DNA from: JBCDBD01 sp039184335
GTDB lineage: Bacteria > Bacteroidota > Bacteroidia > Flavobacteriales > Flavobacteriaceae
Reading direction: 5' to 3'
Length of the DNA stretch: 64,000 nucleotides
Assembly: GCA_039184335.1 (NCBI GenBank)
Contig: JBCDBD010000001.1
Location: forward strand, 62,001-126,000
A program made the position numbers and the translations under genes. The notes beneath the pieces were generated by a model. The model was not told the origin of the DNA and did no database searches. It was given only the letters and a program-made list of their open reading frames with translations. Numbering within the stretch: position 1 is the stretch's first letter; every line of letters begins with the position of its first letter. Shown here in pieces: positions 17,452 to 26,894 of this stretch.

Positions 17452-19620
17452 TTAATCTTTAAATTCCTTTATAACAGATTGATTCGGTAATTGATGGAAT
17501 CCCATGTTGAAAAGCGTAAAACCAAAAATGTCGGCATATTGGGCTATGGTCTTGCTTACAGGGGTTCCGGCACCATGACCTGCATTCGTCTCGATGCGAA
17601 TAAGGGTAGGGTTGTTTCCGGTTTGCTTTTCCTGTAATTCGGCCGCGAACTTGAAACTGTGTGCAGGTACGACGCGATCATCATGGTCACCGGTAGTGAT
17701 CAAGGTTGCCGGATACTGCACCCCCTTGCTCACATTGTGTACCGGAGAGTAGCCCTTGAGATATGCAAACATTTCTTCGCTTTCTTCAGCTGTGCCATAA
17801 TCGTAAGCCCAACCGGCACCTGCGGTAAACGTATGGTAGCGCAACATATCCAAAACGCCTACGGCTGGCAGTGCCACCTTCATTAAATCAGGCCGTTGGG
17901 TCATAGTTGCACCGACAAGAAGTCCGCCATTCGACCCTCCCCGAATCGCTAAATATTCGTTAGAAGTATAGTTGTTATCGATTAAATATTCTGCTGCTGC
18001 AATGAAATCGTCAAAAACATTTTGTTTTTGGGTTTTGGTACCGGCAATATGCCATTTTTTACCATATTCACCCCCACCTCTCAGGTTGGGTACGGCATAA
18101 ATACCTCCTTGTTCCATCCAAACTGCATTCACAATACTGAATGATGGGGTAAGGCTAATGTTGAAGCCTCCATAACCATAAAGTATTGCAGGGTTTTTAC
18201 CGTTGAGTTCAATTCCCTTTTTACGGGTAATGATCATAGGTACTTTTGTTCCATCTTTTGAGGTATAAAAAACCTGTGTGGATTCATAATCATCTGGATT
18301 GAAATCAATTTCTGGCTTCCAATACTGTTCATATTTTCCGCTCTCAACATGATATTTGTAAGAAGAACTAGGAGTATTGTAATTGGTAAATGAAAAGTAA
18401 AACTCCTTATCCTCTTTTTTTCCTCCAAATCCATTGGCACTGCCGACACCCGGTAAACGTACTTCGCGAACAAGGTTTCCTTCATAGTCGTATTGCAATA
18501 CTTTTGAGATGGCATCGACCATGTATTCCGTGAAAAAATAGCCACCACCTGTTCCGACAGTGAGTACGTTTTCAGTTTCGGGAATAAAATCTTTCCAATT
18601 CTCGGGGACAGGATTGGCAGCGTCGGTCACGACAATTTTCTTGTTTGGTGCATTTTTGTTGGTCACCAAATATAGGGTCGATCCTTCATTGTCAATAACA
18701 TAGGTATCAGATTCTGTATGATCCACTATAGCGACCAAATTACTTTCAGGCTGGGTCAAGTCTTTCAGGAACAGTTTGTTGCCCGATGTTGAAGTAGCCG
18801 CTGAAATAAAAAGGTATCTTTCATCATCAGATACATAGCCACCCACATAACGATGCTTTTCTTCTGGGATGCCCCCAAAGATGATTTTGTCTTCCGATTG
18901 TGGTGTCCCCAACGTATGATAATACAGCTTGTGTTGGTCCGTTTTTGCAGAAAGCTCACTGCCCTTGGGTTTGTCATAGCTTGAATAAAAGAACCCCTCG
19001 TTTCCTTTCCATGAAATTCCGCTGAATTTAATGTCGACCAGGGTGTCTTCAACAATTTCCTTGGTCTGCGCATTGATGACAATGCCTTTGCGCCAATCAC
19101 TGCCGCCTTCTGAAATAAGATAAGCTGCTTTTGAGCCATCTTTGGTAAAGCGAAGCCCCATGAGTGAAGTGGTACCATCTTCTGAAAAGGTATTTGGGTC
19201 TAAAAACACTTCGGGTTCACCATCTTTCTTTTTGCGATACACCACATATTGGTTTTGCAGCCCGTTGTTTTTATAGAAATATGTATAATCGCCTTCTTTA
19301 AAGGGCGAACCCAGTTTTTCATAGTTCCATAATTTTTCCAGTCTGTTTTTTAGTTCATCGCGAAACGGAATTTTCTCGAGGTAGCCAAAGGTGGCCTTGT
19401 TCTGAAGTTCTACCCATGCTTCGGTTTCGGCACTTCTATCGTCTTCTAACCAACGATAGGGATCTTTGACTTTGGTGCCAAAATAGACATCTGTTGTGTC
19501 AACTTTTACAGTGTTCGGATAGTTCACTAGAATAAGGTCTTTGATTACTTTTTCTTGGCTAAGAACAGTTGCTGGTACAAATCCCATAAAAATGGCCAAC
19601 AGCCCAACGCGGTTTCTCAT
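17452..19620 (-). CDS. Prolyl oligopeptidase family serine peptidase (S9A), secreted
   Basis: A 722-aa protein from the ATG at 19620; an upstream ATG (19680) would place a second hydrophobic stretch before a normal signal peptide (RNRVGLLAIFMGFVPATVLS). The N-terminal seven-bladed propeller begins at VDTTDVYFGTKVKDPYRWLE, the hallmark of S9A. The alpha/beta-hydrolase domain has nucleophile GGSNGGLL, Asp in GDHDDRVVP and His in NAGHGAG. It cleaves short peptides after proline, here probably in the periplasm. Length is normal for signal-bearing bacterial members. Confidence 0.93.
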   Translation of the reverse strand: MRNRVGLLAIFMGFVPATVLSQEKVIKDLILVNYPNTVKVDTTDVYFGTKVKDPYRWLEDDRSAETEAWVELQNKATFGYLEKIPFRDELKNRLEKLWNYEKLGSPFKEGDYTYFYKNNGLQNQYVVYRKKKDGEPEVFLDPNTFSEDGTTSLMGLRFTKDGSKAAYLISEGGSDWRKGIVINAQTKEIVEDTLVDIKFSGISWKGNEGFFYSSYDKPKGSELSAKTDQHKLYYHTLGTPQSEDKIIFGGIPEEKHRYVGGYVSDDERYLFISAATSTSGNKLFLKDLTQPESNLVAIVDHTESDTYVIDNEGSTLYLVTNKNAPNKKIVVTDAANPVPENWKDFIPETENVLTVGTGGGYFFTEYMVDAISKVLQYDYEGNLVREVRLPGVGSANGFGGKKEDKEFYFSFTNYNTPSSSYKYHVESGKYEQYWKPEIDFNPDDYESTQVFYTSKDGTKVPMIITRKKGIELNGKNPAILYGYGGFNISLTPSFSIVNAVWMEQGGIYAVPNLRGGGEYGKKWHIAGTKTQKQNVFDDFIAAAEYLIDNNYTSNEYLAIRGGSNGGLLVGATMTQRPDLMKVALPAVGVLDMLRYHTFTAGAGWAYDYGTAEESEEMFAYLKGYSPVHNVSKGVQYPATLITTGDHDDRVVPAHSFKFAAELQEKQTGNNPTLIRIETNAGHGAGTPVSKTIAQYADIFGFTLFNMGFHQLPNQSVIKEFKD

Positions 19621-19722
19621 TTTCAACAAAATAGGTGCTGCTAAAAATAGAATAAAAAGCGCTGTCTTCTCGAAATACAAAAAAGCCTTAACGTTTTTTA
19701 ACGTAAGAGTGAGAAAGTATGG

Positions 19723-20733
19723 CTATGAACTGATGGCAATCGGTTTGATCAATTTGTTCTCCACCAAATATTCCGCGATTTGCACCGCGTTGGTAGCGGC
19801 TCCTTTTCTCAGATTGTCAGAAACAATCCACAAGTTGAGCGTATTTCTTTGGGTTTCATCACGACGAATCCGTCCCACAAAAACATCATCCTTGTCATGC
19901 GCATAGATGGGCATCGGATAGGTATTGGTATCTGGATTGTCTTGTACGACCACACCGTGGGTTTCGTGCAATAGTTTTCGCACCTGGGCCAGATCAAAAT
20001 CGTTGTGAAACTCCACATTGACCGATTCTGAATGGCCTCCGGCGGTGGGTATTCGTACCGCAGTGGCACTTACCGAAAAAGCATGATCATCCAATATTTT
20101 TTGTGGTTCCCTTGCGAGTTTCATTTCTTCTTTTGTATACCCATTTTCCAAAAACACATCGCAATGGGGCAAGGCATTTCTGTTGATGGGGTATGGATAT
20201 GCCATTTCACCTTGAATACCTGCTGTTTCATTTTCCAATTGTTGTACCGCTTTGACACCTGTTCCTGAAACAGATTGATAGGTCGAAACGATGACCCGTT
20301 TCATTTGATATTTCTTGTGGAGGGGGAAAAGGGCCATGACCAATTGAATGGTAGAACAATTGGGGTTGGCAATGATTTTGTCATTTGGAGTGAGTGTAGC
20401 AGCATTGATTTCGGGCACGACCAACTTTTTGGTGGGGTCCATTCGCCATGCCGACGAATTATCGATGACAGTGGTGCCCACTTCAGCAAATTTCGGTGCC
20501 CATTCCAGTGAAGTACCTCCCCCAGCTGAAAAAATGGCGATATCAGGTATGGCGGCAATGGCATCTTCAAGACCGATGACGGTGTACTCATCATTGCGAA
20601 AATTCATTTTTTTACCTACCGAACGGGCAGATGCCACTAGTAAGAGTTCAGAAATTGGAAAATTACGCTCTGCCAACACCTTTAACATCACTTCGCCAAC
20701 CATTCCCGTGGCACCTACGACTGCTACTTTCAT
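19723..20733 (-). CDS. asd: Aspartate-semialdehyde dehydrogenase
   Basis: A 336-aa protein. The NADP-binding loop is GATGMVGEVMLKVL at the N-terminus; the catalytic Cys lies in NPNCSTIQ, followed by TYQSVSGTG, and the active-site His is in the GGHSESVNVEF segment. It makes aspartate-4-semialdehyde from aspartyl phosphate in the lysine/diaminopimelate/threonine/methionine pathway. It is flanked by mscL upstream and the peptidase gene downstream, all on the minus strand; no link in function is evident. Confidence 0.95.
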   Translation of the reverse strand: MKVAVVGATGMVGEVMLKVLAERNFPISELLLVASARSVGKKMNFRNDEYTVIGLEDAIAAIPDIAIFSAGGGTSLEWAPKFAEVGTTVIDNSSAWRMDPTKKLVVPEINAATLTPNDKIIANPNCSTIQLVMALFPLHKKYQMKRVIVSTYQSVSGTGVKAVQQLENETAGIQGEMAYPYPINRNALPHCDVFLENGYTKEEMKLAREPQKILDDHAFSVSATAVRIPTAGGHSESVNVEFHNDFDLAQVRKLLHETHGVVVQDNPDTNTYPMPIYAHDKDDVFVGRIRRDETQRNTLNLWIVSDNLRKGAATNAVQIAEYLVENKLIKPIAISS

Positions 20734-20819
20734 TTGTATGATTTTGAGCCAGTAAAGGTACTACTGTTTTCTTATTTGAAAAGGAAAATCGACAAGAAGT
20801 TCAAAAAACAACAAAATGT

Positions 20820-20866
20820 TATAAATAAAACAACCACTATTTCTTCATTTGGTTGAAATAGTGGTT
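20820..20866 (-). terminator. Rho-independent terminator after mscL
   Basis: A perfect 12-bp stem (20832-20843 with 20855-20866) and an 11-nt loop. On the minus strand it is followed by a T-rich run ending near 20820, placing it correctly downstream of mscL and upstream of asd. Confidence 0.85.
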
Positions 20867-20917
20867 TTCGGGTTAAACTCGGTGTAGCGGAGGCACCCCA
20901 AAGAATATAGGGTGGAC

Positions 20918-21319
20918 TTACTTTTTCAATGCATCGCGAATCTCAGCGAGCAGTTCTTCTGTAGTTGGTCCCTTGGGAACTTCTGGTACAGGCTCTTCTT
21001 TCTTTTTCATTTTATTAACCCCCTTGACGATTAGGAACATGACAAAAGCGACTATGATAAAATCGATGACATTGGTCAAAAATTCTCCATATAGCACAGC
21101 TATTTCACCAACTTTTTCACCAGCATCGTTCATGGTCCCTTCTTTTACAATGTATTTTAAATCGTTAAAATCTGAGTCAAATAACAATCCAATCAACGGG
21201 GAGACGATACCCCCTGTGAAAGAGGTCACCACTTTGTTGAAAGCAGCACCCATTACGAAACCTACGGCAATGTCTACCAGGTTTCCCTTCATTGCGAATT
21301 CCTTGAATTCTTTCAGCAT
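20918..21319 (-). CDS. mscL: Large-conductance mechanosensitive channel MscL
   Basis: A 133-aa protein. The N-terminal amphipathic helix and pore-lining TM1 read FKEFAMKGNLVDIAVGFVMG with the glycine-packed AAFNKVVTSF continuation. A periplasmic loop, TM2 (LTNVIDFIIVAFVMFLIV) and a basic-then-acidic cytoplasmic helix bundle follow (KKKEEPVPEVP). It opens under membrane tension as an osmotic safety valve. Its own hairpin terminator lies 52 nt downstream. Confidence 0.96.
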   Translation of the reverse strand: MLKEFKEFAMKGNLVDIAVGFVMGAAFNKVVTSFTGGIVSPLIGLLFDSDFNDLKYIVKEGTMNDAGEKVGEIAVLYGEFLTNVIDFIIVAFVMFLIVKGVNKMKKKEEPVPEVPKGPTTEELLAEIRDALKK

Positions 21320-21379
21320 GGTTTTATAGTTTTAGATGGTTAATATTTTACAAAGTAGTCAAAAAATTGGAAAAAGTAC

Positions 21380-22486
21380 TTACCCTACTACCTTTCGATG
21401 GATCCGGTGTGAAATGGCCGTCAAAATTTCGTAGGGTATGGTTTGTCCAGAATTCGCAAATGTCTCTGCGGAAAGTCCTTTTCCGAAAATAGTGACCTCA
21501 TCGCCCTCTTTACATGCAATACCAGTGACATCGATCATGATCATATCCATGCACACATTTCCAATAATTGGGGCTTTTTTTCCTTTGACCAAAACAAAGG
21601 TCTTGCCATTTCCGTAGTGTCTTCCAATACCATCGGCATGGCCAATGGGCAATGTGGCCGTTATTCGTTTGCTATTTGGCCTATAGGCCCGGTTGTACCC
21701 GACGCTTTCGTTGGGTTCGATTTGATGTTTTTGTGAAATGATGGTCTTTAGGGTGGCCACGGGCTTTAGCATGGCATCTATCTTCTCGTGGTTACCATAA
21801 CCATAGAGCCCAATACCACTGCGAACCATATCAAATTGAGCTTCAGGATAATTGATGGTTCCCGAAGTATTGAGCATATGCAAAAATGGGGTATGATCTG
21901 ATTTCTCATGAAATTCATCGCTTATTTTTTTGAAAGAGGCTATCTGTTGAAGATTAAACTCTTTTTCGTTTTCATCTTCAGAGGCCGCCAAATGCGAAAA
22001 AATGGAAATGATCTTCAATTCTTTTCTGCCCTGTAGCTCCTTCATGATGAGATCAATATCATTTTCCCAGAAACCCAAACGGTTCAATCCCGTATTGAAT
22101 TTAATGTGTACCGGATAATCTTGTTGCTTTTTCTCTTGGGCAGTATTCAAAAAAGCCCTAAGAATTCTGGGGGAATACAAACTGGGCTCTAGACAGCGAT
22201 CGATCAGTTCTGAAAAATGGATGACTTGGGGATGCAAGACCAGAATGGGCGTGGTTATCCCAGCATTTCTCAACAGCACTCCCTCTTTTACATAGGCTAC
22301 GGCAAAGTAATCTATATTTAAATGCACTAACTTCTTGGCAATGGTGACCATATCAGTACCATATGCAAAGGCCTTGACCACCGCTAAAAATTTGGTTTTC
22401 GCATTTAATCTTGATTTGAGATAATTGAAATTGTGCTCCAGTGCTGATAGGTCAATTTCCAATGTGGTTTCACCTAGGCTATCCAT
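21380..22486 (-). CDS. alr: Alanine racemase
   Basis: A 368-aa protein from the ATG at 22486; an in-frame start 36 nt upstream lies deeper inside tdk and is less likely. The PLP lysine is K38 in VVKAFAYG, a Bacteroidota variant of VVKANAYG. The second catalytic base is the Tyr of SVGYNRAYR, and GNVCMDMIMID near the C-terminus is the conserved Alr motif. It supplies D-alanine for peptidoglycan. The first 8 nt overlap the end of tdk, suggesting translational coupling. Confidence 0.94.
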   Translation of the reverse strand: MDSLGETTLEIDLSALEHNFNYLKSRLNAKTKFLAVVKAFAYGTDMVTIAKKLVHLNIDYFAVAYVKEGVLLRNAGITTPILVLHPQVIHFSELIDRCLEPSLYSPRILRAFLNTAQEKKQQDYPVHIKFNTGLNRLGFWENDIDLIMKELQGRKELKIISIFSHLAASEDENEKEFNLQQIASFKKISDEFHEKSDHTPFLHMLNTSGTINYPEAQFDMVRSGIGLYGYGNHEKIDAMLKPVATLKTIISQKHQIEPNESVGYNRAYRPNSKRITATLPIGHADGIGRHYGNGKTFVLVKGKKAPIIGNVCMDMIMIDVTGIACKEGDEVTIFGKGLSAETFANSGQTIPYEILTAISHRIHRKVVG

Positions 22487-23123
22487 TGGCGGTTTTCTTT
22501 TTTGAAGAAATTTCTTCTGCATCTACATCCATCTTGCTTATTTTTTCCCTTAGCATTGCCTTGTAAAATGCAGCACGGCTCAAAGGCTCATATTCTTCTG
22601 TTTCCCCTAAAAGCACCAATTTGTCATTATCGGATTTTCGAAAACTGTAATTGGCCAGATTTCCTGTTCTGGTGCATACCGCATGTACTTTGGTCACATA
22701 TTCGGCGGTAGCCATTAAAGCAGGCATAGGCCCGAACGGATTGCCCTTAAAGTCCATGTCCAGTCCGGCAACGACCACACGAACCCCGCGATTGGCCAGA
22801 TCATTACAGACCGTAACAATCTCTTCATCAAAGAACTGTGCCTCGTCGATTCCGACAACATCGCAATCATCAGCGAGCAAACGGATATTGGCCGCTGCGG
22901 GAACAGGGGTAGATCGAATTTCGTTGGCATCATGTGAAACCACCATTTCTTCATTATATCTGGTATCGACAATGGGTTTGAAGATTTCTACCTTTTGTTT
23001 GGCAAACTGGGCCCGCTTGAGCCTTCGGATCAATTCTTCGGTCTTTCCCGAAAACATCGACCCACAGATGACTTCTATCCACCCAAATTGCTCTTTATGA
23101 TTAACAGTGTTTTCGAGAAACAT
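22479..23123 (-). CDS. tdk: Thymidine kinase, class II
   Basis: A 214-aa protein. The P-loop is GSMFSGKTEELIRR (about residues 22-35) and the DEAQFF motif holds the catalytic Glu. The lasso/zinc region VHAVCTRTGNLANYSFRK has only one Cys near the usual CxxC, so the structural zinc site is probably reduced or lost. It phosphorylates thymidine in the pyrimidine salvage pathway. It is the first gene of the tdk-alr pair. Confidence 0.94.
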   Translation of the reverse strand: MFLENTVNHKEQFGWIEVICGSMFSGKTEELIRRLKRAQFAKQKVEIFKPIVDTRYNEEMVVSHDANEIRSTPVPAAANIRLLADDCDVVGIDEAQFFDEEIVTVCNDLANRGVRVVVAGLDMDFKGNPFGPMPALMATAEYVTKVHAVCTRTGNLANYSFRKSDNDKLVLLGETEEYEPLSRAAFYKAMLREKISKMDVDAEEISSKKKTANG

Positions 23124-23283
23124 GATGTACTTTTAAACGAAAGTAAGTGGTTTTTCGTTCTAAGTTAAGCGAAGCGTAAAATTACTAAAAATAATACCTA
23201 GGTTTGAGAACCAAAATTTAACCTTTTGTTCTAAGCCACATTGCTGATTAGACCTTATTTTTATACCAGAAGAGATTTGTGAC

Positions 23284-23964
23284 ATGAAAAAGAAAATCAG
23301 GGAAGAGCTTATTAAGCTGTCAACAGACATCATCACTTCACGAGAAGACAAAGAATTGGCCGAATTGTATGATACGGCAAAAAGTCTTTATGAGAAACTT
23401 GCGGTTTTAAAGTTCATCGATGAAAAGCTAAACGATATAGAGGTCGATGTTTCAAAGAATGTGTTGGCCTCGCGTTTTGAAAAAATGGCAAATGCGGTGA
23501 TGAGCAACAACACTTCAGTACCCGAAAGCAATCCGCATGAAGAGGATATCATCACACCCGGTATGGATACCATTAAGCATATGGTCTCTGAAATGCCCAG
23601 TGAAGCTGTCGAGTATATATTTTCTGACTTCATTGCCAAGCCTGAGTCAATGAAGAATGACAAAGAAATACTATCACCAGATAGGGCAAGTACATCGCAT
23701 GAAGTCAAGCCCAAGTCATTGAACGACAAGTTGACCAAAGAGATCCAAATAGGATTGAACGATCGTTTGGCCTTTGTCAAACACCTTTTCGATAATCGGA
23801 TGGATGATTATACCCGTGTACTTTCGCAATTGAACACGATTGACACCGAAGAACGCTCTATAGCATTCATCAAAAATATGGTCAAGCCCGAATATAACAA
23901 CTGGGAGGGTAAGGAAGCGTATGAGACACGCTTCTTGGCCATTATCGAACGTAAGTTTTCCTAG
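23284..23964 (+). CDS. Conserved Flavobacteriaceae protein of unknown function
   Basis: A 226-aa soluble, highly charged protein with no signal peptide or membrane segment. An N-terminal helical part (about 1-75: IREELIKLSTDIITSREDKE and following), a low-complexity acidic linker (about 80-145) and a C-terminal conserved block (about 150-226: LNDRLAFVKHLF, then VLSQLNT, then the VKPEYNNWEGKEAYETRF stretch) are visible. The C-terminal block is, from memory, widely conserved in Bacteroidota and unassigned. It is divergent from tdk. I do not propose a function. Confidence 0.85.
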   Translation: MKKKIREELIKLSTDIITSREDKELAELYDTAKSLYEKLAVLKFIDEKLNDIEVDVSKNVLASRFEKMANAVMSNNTSVPESNPHEEDIITPGMDTIKHMVSEMPSEAVEYIFSDFIAKPESMKNDKEILSPDRASTSHEVKPKSLNDKLTKEIQIGLNDRLAFVKHLFDNRMDDYTRVLSQLNTIDTEERSIAFIKNMVKPEYNNWEGKEAYETRFLAIIERKFS

Positions 23965-23987
23965 ATTAAGGTGACTTTAGGTTTTGT

Positions 23988-23995
23988 TATCTTTG
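23988..23995 (+). promoter_or_regulatory. -7 box of the DoxX-rsmI operon
   Basis: TATCTTTG matches TAnnTTTG exactly; the start site would be about 24001, 20 nt before the DoxX-like ATG. The -33 position shows TTA rather than TTG at the expected 19-nt spacing. Confidence 0.5.
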
Positions 23996-24020
23996 ATGGA
24001 ATCAGATAAGCTACAAAACC

Positions 24021-24380
24021 ATGAAAACTCAAAAAATATTGTATTGGATTACCACAGGATTATTCTGTGCGATGATGTTGATGTCTGCTGGAATGTATAT
24101 TTTCAACCATGCTGAAATTGTAAAGGCATTTGATAGTTTAGGGCATCCTTCCTATATCATATATCCCTTGGCCATTCTAAAATTATTGGGCGTGAGCGTG
24201 CTTTTGGGCAATTTCGGTGGACGAAGTCTCAAAGAGTGGGCCTATGCTGGATTTTTTTTCAATGCCGTATTGGCGTTTTTCGCCCATTATATGATAGGTG
24301 ATGGGGAACATATGGGAGCTTTTATTGCCATAGTTTTGGTACTTAGCTCTTATTTTCTCGGAAAAAAGGTGAGGCCCTGA
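24021..24380 (+). CDS. DoxX-like four-helix membrane protein
   Basis: A 119-aa protein with four predicted membrane helices: YWITTGLFCAMMLMSAGMYI, then YIIYPLAILKLLGVSVLL, then AYAGFFFNAVLAFFAHYM, then FIAIVLVLSSYFLG. The pattern is that of the DoxX-like family (SURF4/DoxX superfamily), small quinol- or redox-linked membrane proteins. The first of a three-gene run with rsmI 12 nt downstream. Confidence 0.8.
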   Translation: MKTQKILYWITTGLFCAMMLMSAGMYIFNHAEIVKAFDSLGHPSYIIYPLAILKLLGVSVLLGNFGGRSLKEWAYAGFFFNAVLAFFAHYMIGDGEHMGAFIAIVLVLSSYFLGKKVRP

Positions 24381-24392
24381 TACACAAGGCCT

Positions 24393-25064
24393 ATGGGAAA
24401 GCTATATTTGGTACCGACTCCGATTGGGAATCTCGCAGACATTACTTTTCGTGCTATTGCCGTATTACAGGAAGCTGATTTGATTTTGGCAGAAGATACC
24501 CGTACCAGTGTCAAGCTGCTACAACACTATGAGATTGCTACACCTATGATGAGCCACCATATGCACAATGAGCATAGAACGGTGGGTACAATAGTTGAAA
24601 AGATTGGACAGGGAGCTACTGTTGCACTCATATCGGATGCAGGCACCCCAGCGATTTCAGATCCTGGGTTTTTATTGGTTCGTTCTTGTATTGAAGCGGG
24701 TATTGCCGTAAAATGTTTACCAGGGGCAACGGCTTTTGTACCTGCATTGGTCCATAGTGGCCTACCCTGTGACCGTTTTGTGTTTGAAGGCTTTTTGCCA
24801 GTTAAGAAAGGACGGCAAACTCGGTTAAAAGCACTTTCTGAAGAAACAAGAACCATGGTTTTTTACGAATCACCACATAAATTGAACAAGACCTTGAACC
24901 AGTTCGTTCAATATTTTGGTAAAAACAGACCGGTCTGTATATCTCGAGAACTGACCAAAATATATGAAGAAACCATTCGTGGTACGGTTTCAGAAGTATT
25001 GGAGCATTTTACCCTAAGACCAGCAAAAGGAGAACTGGTCATTGTAGTCGGAGGGAGAAAATAA
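24393..25064 (+). CDS. rsmI: 16S rRNA (cytidine(1402)-2'-O)-methyltransferase
   Basis: A 223-aa SAM-dependent tetrapyrrole-methylase-fold enzyme. The start LYLVPTPIGNLADITFRA is the RsmI signature, followed by ILAEDTRTSVKLLQHY, ALISDAGTPAISDPG and LPGATAFVPALVHSGLP. It is shorter than E. coli RsmI (286 aa), lacking the C-terminal extension, as is common in Bacteroidota. It methylates C1402 of 16S rRNA in the decoding centre. Its stop overlaps the next gene's ATG. Confidence 0.94.
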   Translation: MGKLYLVPTPIGNLADITFRAIAVLQEADLILAEDTRTSVKLLQHYEIATPMMSHHMHNEHRTVGTIVEKIGQGATVALISDAGTPAISDPGFLLVRSCIEAGIAVKCLPGATAFVPALVHSGLPCDRFVFEGFLPVKKGRQTRLKALSEETRTMVFYESPHKLNKTLNQFVQYFGKNRPVCISRELTKIYEETIRGTVSEVLEHFTLRPAKGELVIVVGGRK

Positions 25065-25634
25065 TGAAAAACGTATTACTTGAAATTAATAAATGCACCG
25101 TCTGCAAAGCCTATCTGCCTTTAGGGCCACGTCCCATTGTCTCGGGGCACCCCAAAGCCCAAATAGTAATCATAGGCCAAGCCCCTGGGAAAAAGGTACA
25201 TGAAACCGGTATCCCTTGGGATGACCCCAGTGGTAAACAGCTTCGGAATTGGTTGGGAATCACCGAAGCCATATTTTACGATAAAACCACAATAGGACTG
25301 GTACCCATGGGCTTTTGCTATCCAGGAAAAGGGAGTTCGGGCGATTTGCCACCTCGGCCAGAGTGTGCCCCATTATGGCATTCCTCTTTGCTCGCCGCCA
25401 TGCCGAATCTGAAAATTGACCATTTTGATCGGTCAATATGCACAACGCTACTATTTAAGTACTAAAAAGGAAAAGAATCTGACCGAGACCGTTAGAAATT
25501 TTCAAGCGTATCTACCCAAGTATTTTGTGTTACCCCATCCTTCGCCCCGAAATCGATTCTGGTTAAGCAATAATCCATGGTTTGAAAAGGAAGTCTTGCC
25601 TACCTTACATGAATACATTTCAAAGATAGTGTAG
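25064..25634 (+). pseudogene. Uracil-DNA glycosylase family gene, split by a one-base frameshift
   Basis: The first 117 codons encode CTVCKAYLPLGPRPIV, the water-activating motif GQAPGKKVHETGIPWDDPSG and the ECAPLWH segment of the UDG superfamily. After codon AAA near 25414 the frame runs off into an unrelated tail and stops at 25465. The correct continuation is in the +1 frame (from 25416: LTILIGQYAQRYYL) and carries the DNA-binding motif VLPHPSPRN, ending at 25634. Removing one A from the A4 run at 25412-25415 restores a protein of about 189 aa, the family length. This is a real one-base insertion or a homopolymer sequencing error. Confidence 0.85.
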
Positions 25635-25780
25635 TTAAATTTTCCTCAGAAAAAATAGAGACTGATTAAACTCTTAAGCTTAATGAATGATTGACTTTCT
25701 GTCCCTAGTAAACATAATAGAAAAGTGCTCTTGTGTCCTGTTTCTTGGATTCAAAGAGGAATAGCATCGTCCTTTCGTGA

Positions 25781-26383
25781 TTAATACCGACTCCCATCAT
25801 GTTTTCCTTTTTCCCAACCTGTTTTTCCCAAATATTGTTCGGCGCTCTCCACAGCTCCATCCTCTATTGTGGTGCCCATAGAATCATTCCAACGGTTGAG
25901 ATAACCAAAGAGCGCTATGACGCCCAACATCTCTACAATCTCACCTTCGTTCCAGTACTTGTACAATCTGGTCTTGATTTCAAGATCAACAGCATTGGGC
26001 ACTTGTGAGGCAGCCAAGGAAAAATCCAATGCCGCCCGTTCTGCCTCAGAAAAGGCAGGGTGCGTTCGGTATTCCCAAATATGGTCCAACTGTTCCTGCT
26101 CGGCACCATAACGTTCTGCGGCTCGAATTGCGTGGGCTTGGCAATAGCGACATCCGGTGGCATTGCTGCTTACCCAGGCAATCATCCGCTTCAAGGCCGA
26201 AGTCACACGACCTTCATTGGCCATTACGGCCTTGTTGAGGTTGATAAAAGCTTTTGAAATGGTAGGACGATGTTGCATGGTCAATACAGAGTTTGGGCAA
26301 AAACCCAAGGTTTCATTAAAAAATGTGGCCAATTGTTTGGTCTCGGGGTCATGATTGGGGTCAAGGGGTTCAACTAATGCCAT
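25781..26383 (-). CDS. Peroxidase-related / carboxymuconolactone decarboxylase family protein (AhpD-like)
   Basis: A 200-aa protein from the ATG at 26383; upstream in-frame codons would run into the divergent OsmC gene. The AhpD-fold active site is GCRYCQAHAIRAAE, giving the redox CxxC and downstream His. The N-terminal LGFCPNSVLTMQHRP segment is typical of the longer peroxidase-related branch. Such proteins act as disulfide-based peroxide reductases or as decarboxylases; a redox role is favoured here because an OsmC-like gene begins only 48 nt away on the other strand. Confidence 0.88.
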   Translation of the reverse strand: MALVEPLDPNHDPETKQLATFFNETLGFCPNSVLTMQHRPTISKAFINLNKAVMANEGRVTSALKRMIAWVSSNATGCRYCQAHAIRAAERYGAEQEQLDHIWEYRTHPAFSEAERAALDFSLAASQVPNAVDLEIKTRLYKYWNEGEIVEMLGVIALFGYLNRWNDSMGTTIEDGAVESAEQYLGKTGWEKGKHDGSRY

Positions 26384-26431
26384 ATCGGGTTGTTTTGTTG
26401 TATTTTTAGCCTTCACAAGAAACAAAAATTT

Positions 26432-26860
26432 ATGACTACCACAAATCATGTTACTACCAAGTGGTTGGGCAATATGGCCTTTGAAAGCAACAATCCATCT
26501 GGATTGGATTTTACAATCGATGCAAGCCCAGGTGATGGGGGTTCAGGAGCAGGACTTCGCCCCAAGGCCCTTATGTTATCTTCCCTTGCAGGTTGTTCTG
26601 GGCTCGATGTTGCCTCGCTCTTTAAGAAAATGAAACTGGCAGTCGACGAATTTCATATTGAGACCATTGCCAATCTGACCGATGAACATCCAAAGTATTA
26701 TGATTCGGTACGCATTGAATATCATTTTCATGGCCCCAACTTAAATGAAGATAAACTTCAAAAAGCGGTGGATCTTTCTGTGGAGAAATATTGTGGCGTG
26801 ATGGAGATGTTTCGACGGTTTGCCGAGCTAGAGATCAAAACGGTTTTTCATCACAAATAA
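26432..26860 (+). CDS. OsmC/Ohr family protein
   Basis: A 142-aa protein from the ATG at 26432. The two conserved cysteines of the OsmC family are in SSLAGCSGLDVAS and SVEKYCGVMEM, the thiol pair that reduces organic hydroperoxides in Ohr/OsmC. It is divergent from an AhpD-like gene, so the intergenic segment 26384-26431 probably holds both promoters and may be under shared redox control. Confidence 0.9.
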   Translation: MTTTNHVTTKWLGNMAFESNNPSGLDFTIDASPGDGGSGAGLRPKALMLSSLAGCSGLDVASLFKKMKLAVDEFHIETIANLTDEHPKYYDSVRIEYHFHGPNLNEDKLQKAVDLSVEKYCGVMEMFRRFAELEIKTVFHHK

Positions 26861-26894
26861 ACTCAAACCCCAAGAACAGGGATCGAGTTCAAAA

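Noticed and set aside
25064..25634. Programmed ribosomal frameshift in the UDG gene.
   Set aside because: The needed change is +1 at an A-run with no rare codon or stop at the site; a plain one-base insertion or sequencing error is simpler.
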